A stretch of 27,287 nt of DNA from Halomonas chromatireducens (lineage in GTDB: Bacteria > Pseudomonadota > Gammaproteobacteria > Pseudomonadales > Halomonadaceae): positions 1,653,411-1,680,697 of the forward strand of contig NZ_CP014226.1 of assembly GCF_001545155.1 (NCBI RefSeq), in the 5' to 3' direction. The first letter of the stretch is position 1, and every line of letters begins with the position of its first letter. Position numbers and translations under genes: made by a program. A model generated the notes under the pieces. The model was not told the origin of the DNA. It made no database searches and was given only the letters and a program-made list of their open reading frames with translations. Positions 26,868-27,287 of the stretch are shown here, in pieces.

Positions 26868-27094
26868 GCCTCCGCCGAGGCGCCTACGGCGCCAGTCGCG
26901 ATGCGGAGTCGGAGCGCCGAACCGAGCGCTCCAACAAGGTCGGCGACTACCTCACTGTAGGAGGAAGCTTTAGCTCACGACTGGAGGCCGCAGGCCTCCC
27001 GGGGGTGTCGGAGATGTTGCGGTTATTGCCGTGGCGGTGGCCTCCGCCGGGGCGCCTGACGGCGCCAGTCGCGATGCGGAGCAGCGCTCCAACA
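26868..27094. repeat. Composite REP element, copy 2 (inverted-direct-inverted)
   Basis: Same architecture as the element at 22448-22663: an inverted unit (26868-26936), a direct unit starting TGTAGGAGGAAGC (26956-about 27003), and an inverted unit (27040-27094). The linker between the direct and last units is also shared in outline (GTGT.GGA.A.GTTGCGG...GGCCTCCGCC). The first unit carries an extra GAGTCGGAGCGCC-like insertion before its end. It follows the YkgJ-type gene directly and fills most of the gene-free stretch up to 27225. Confidence 0.75.
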
Positions 27095-27147
27095 GCGGAT
27101 TTTTCCTACCGTGGCAAGCGATTACCACCCTGTAGACATTATGGATT

Positions 27148-27227
27148 GACCTGCCCCGCCGCAACGTCGTGGGTTACGTTGAGGTAGGGACCAGAACACA
27201 GAGCCACTATTGAGGGAGGCAGGTCAT
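27148..27227. other. Possible left end of an insertion sequence
   Basis: An inverted pair GACCTGCC (27148-27155) and GGCAGGTC (27218-27225) brackets about 60 bp just before the last reading frame. TGACCTGCCCC at 27147 has the look of a transposon terminus. The other end is outside the window, so this is only a suggestion. Confidence 0.2.
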
Positions 27228-27287
27228 GAATCAGTCTAACGCAACTCAGCAATCCGTTGTTAAGGGGGCTGTGGCACAACGCCTCAG
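27226..27287 (+). CDS. Start of an unidentified gene, cut by the window edge
   Basis: ATG 27226 has GGGAGG seven bases upstream and opens 20 codons reading MNQSNATQQSVVKGAVAQRL before the window ends. The helix-like VVKGAVAQRL would suit the start of a helix-turn-helix region, as in some transposases, and the upstream inverted pair fits that idea. Twenty residues are too few to name a family. Confidence 0.4.
   Translation, partial: MNQSNATQQSVVKGAVAQRL

Overview
The window looks like a piece of chromosome from a GC-rich gammaproteobacterium, most likely a moderate halophile of the Halomonas group. This rests on the gene families (RluF, TrhP, a Tus-like protein, PilB-PilC-PilD followed by CoaE-YacG, a TRAP transporter remnant) and on REP-like repeats of a style I associate with Halomonas; I could not search a database. 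Most genes belong to conserved housekeeping or catabolic blocks. I see no prophage, CRISPR array, tRNA or rRNA gene.

Layout. 1-147: fragment of a TRAP permease (DctM) running off the left edge. 265-786: YchJ-type SEC-C protein. 820-9191: complete histidine-utilisation locus. hutI-hutG-hutU-hutH read leftward; a YjiH-type membrane protein reads rightward from the other side of a 350-bp control region; hutC, the GntR repressor gene, reads leftward beyond it. Each of the two divergent promoters carries a TGTATATACA palindrome, the likely HutC operator. Histidine would go to urocanate (HutH), imidazolonepropionate (HutU), formiminoglutamate (HutI), then glutamate plus formamide (HutG). 9357-10376: RluF with a long basic tail.

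10416-15200 is a scrambled, AT-richer accessory segment. It holds a truncated DUF418 gene, short fragments of at least two other genes, a truncated glycosyltransferase, a polytopic GT-C-like protein, an intact GT4 glycosyltransferase, and two decayed copies of a PilX-like minor pilin gene. A short type IV pilin gene (15373-15747) follows, reading leftward.

16228-22435 is a rightward block: pilB, pilC, a DUF4258/DUF2283 pair resembling a toxin-antitoxin module with a frameshifted first gene, pilD, coaE, yacG and a Tus-like replication-terminus protein. 22675-24093: trhP, leftward. 24306-26860: queuosine precursor genes queC-queE-queD plus a YkgJ-type cysteine-cluster gene, all overlapping by a few bases. 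Two composite REP elements with inverted-direct-inverted architecture lie at 22448-22663 and 26868-27094. The window ends in the first 20 codons of an unidentified gene, possibly the start of an insertion sequence.

I found no clear novel system. The points most worth a second look are the broken toxin-like gene inside the pilus operon, the multi-gene breakpoint at 10.69-10.87 kb, the decaying duplicated pilX locus, the split active-site pattern of the tandem QueD-like protein, and the structured repeats.
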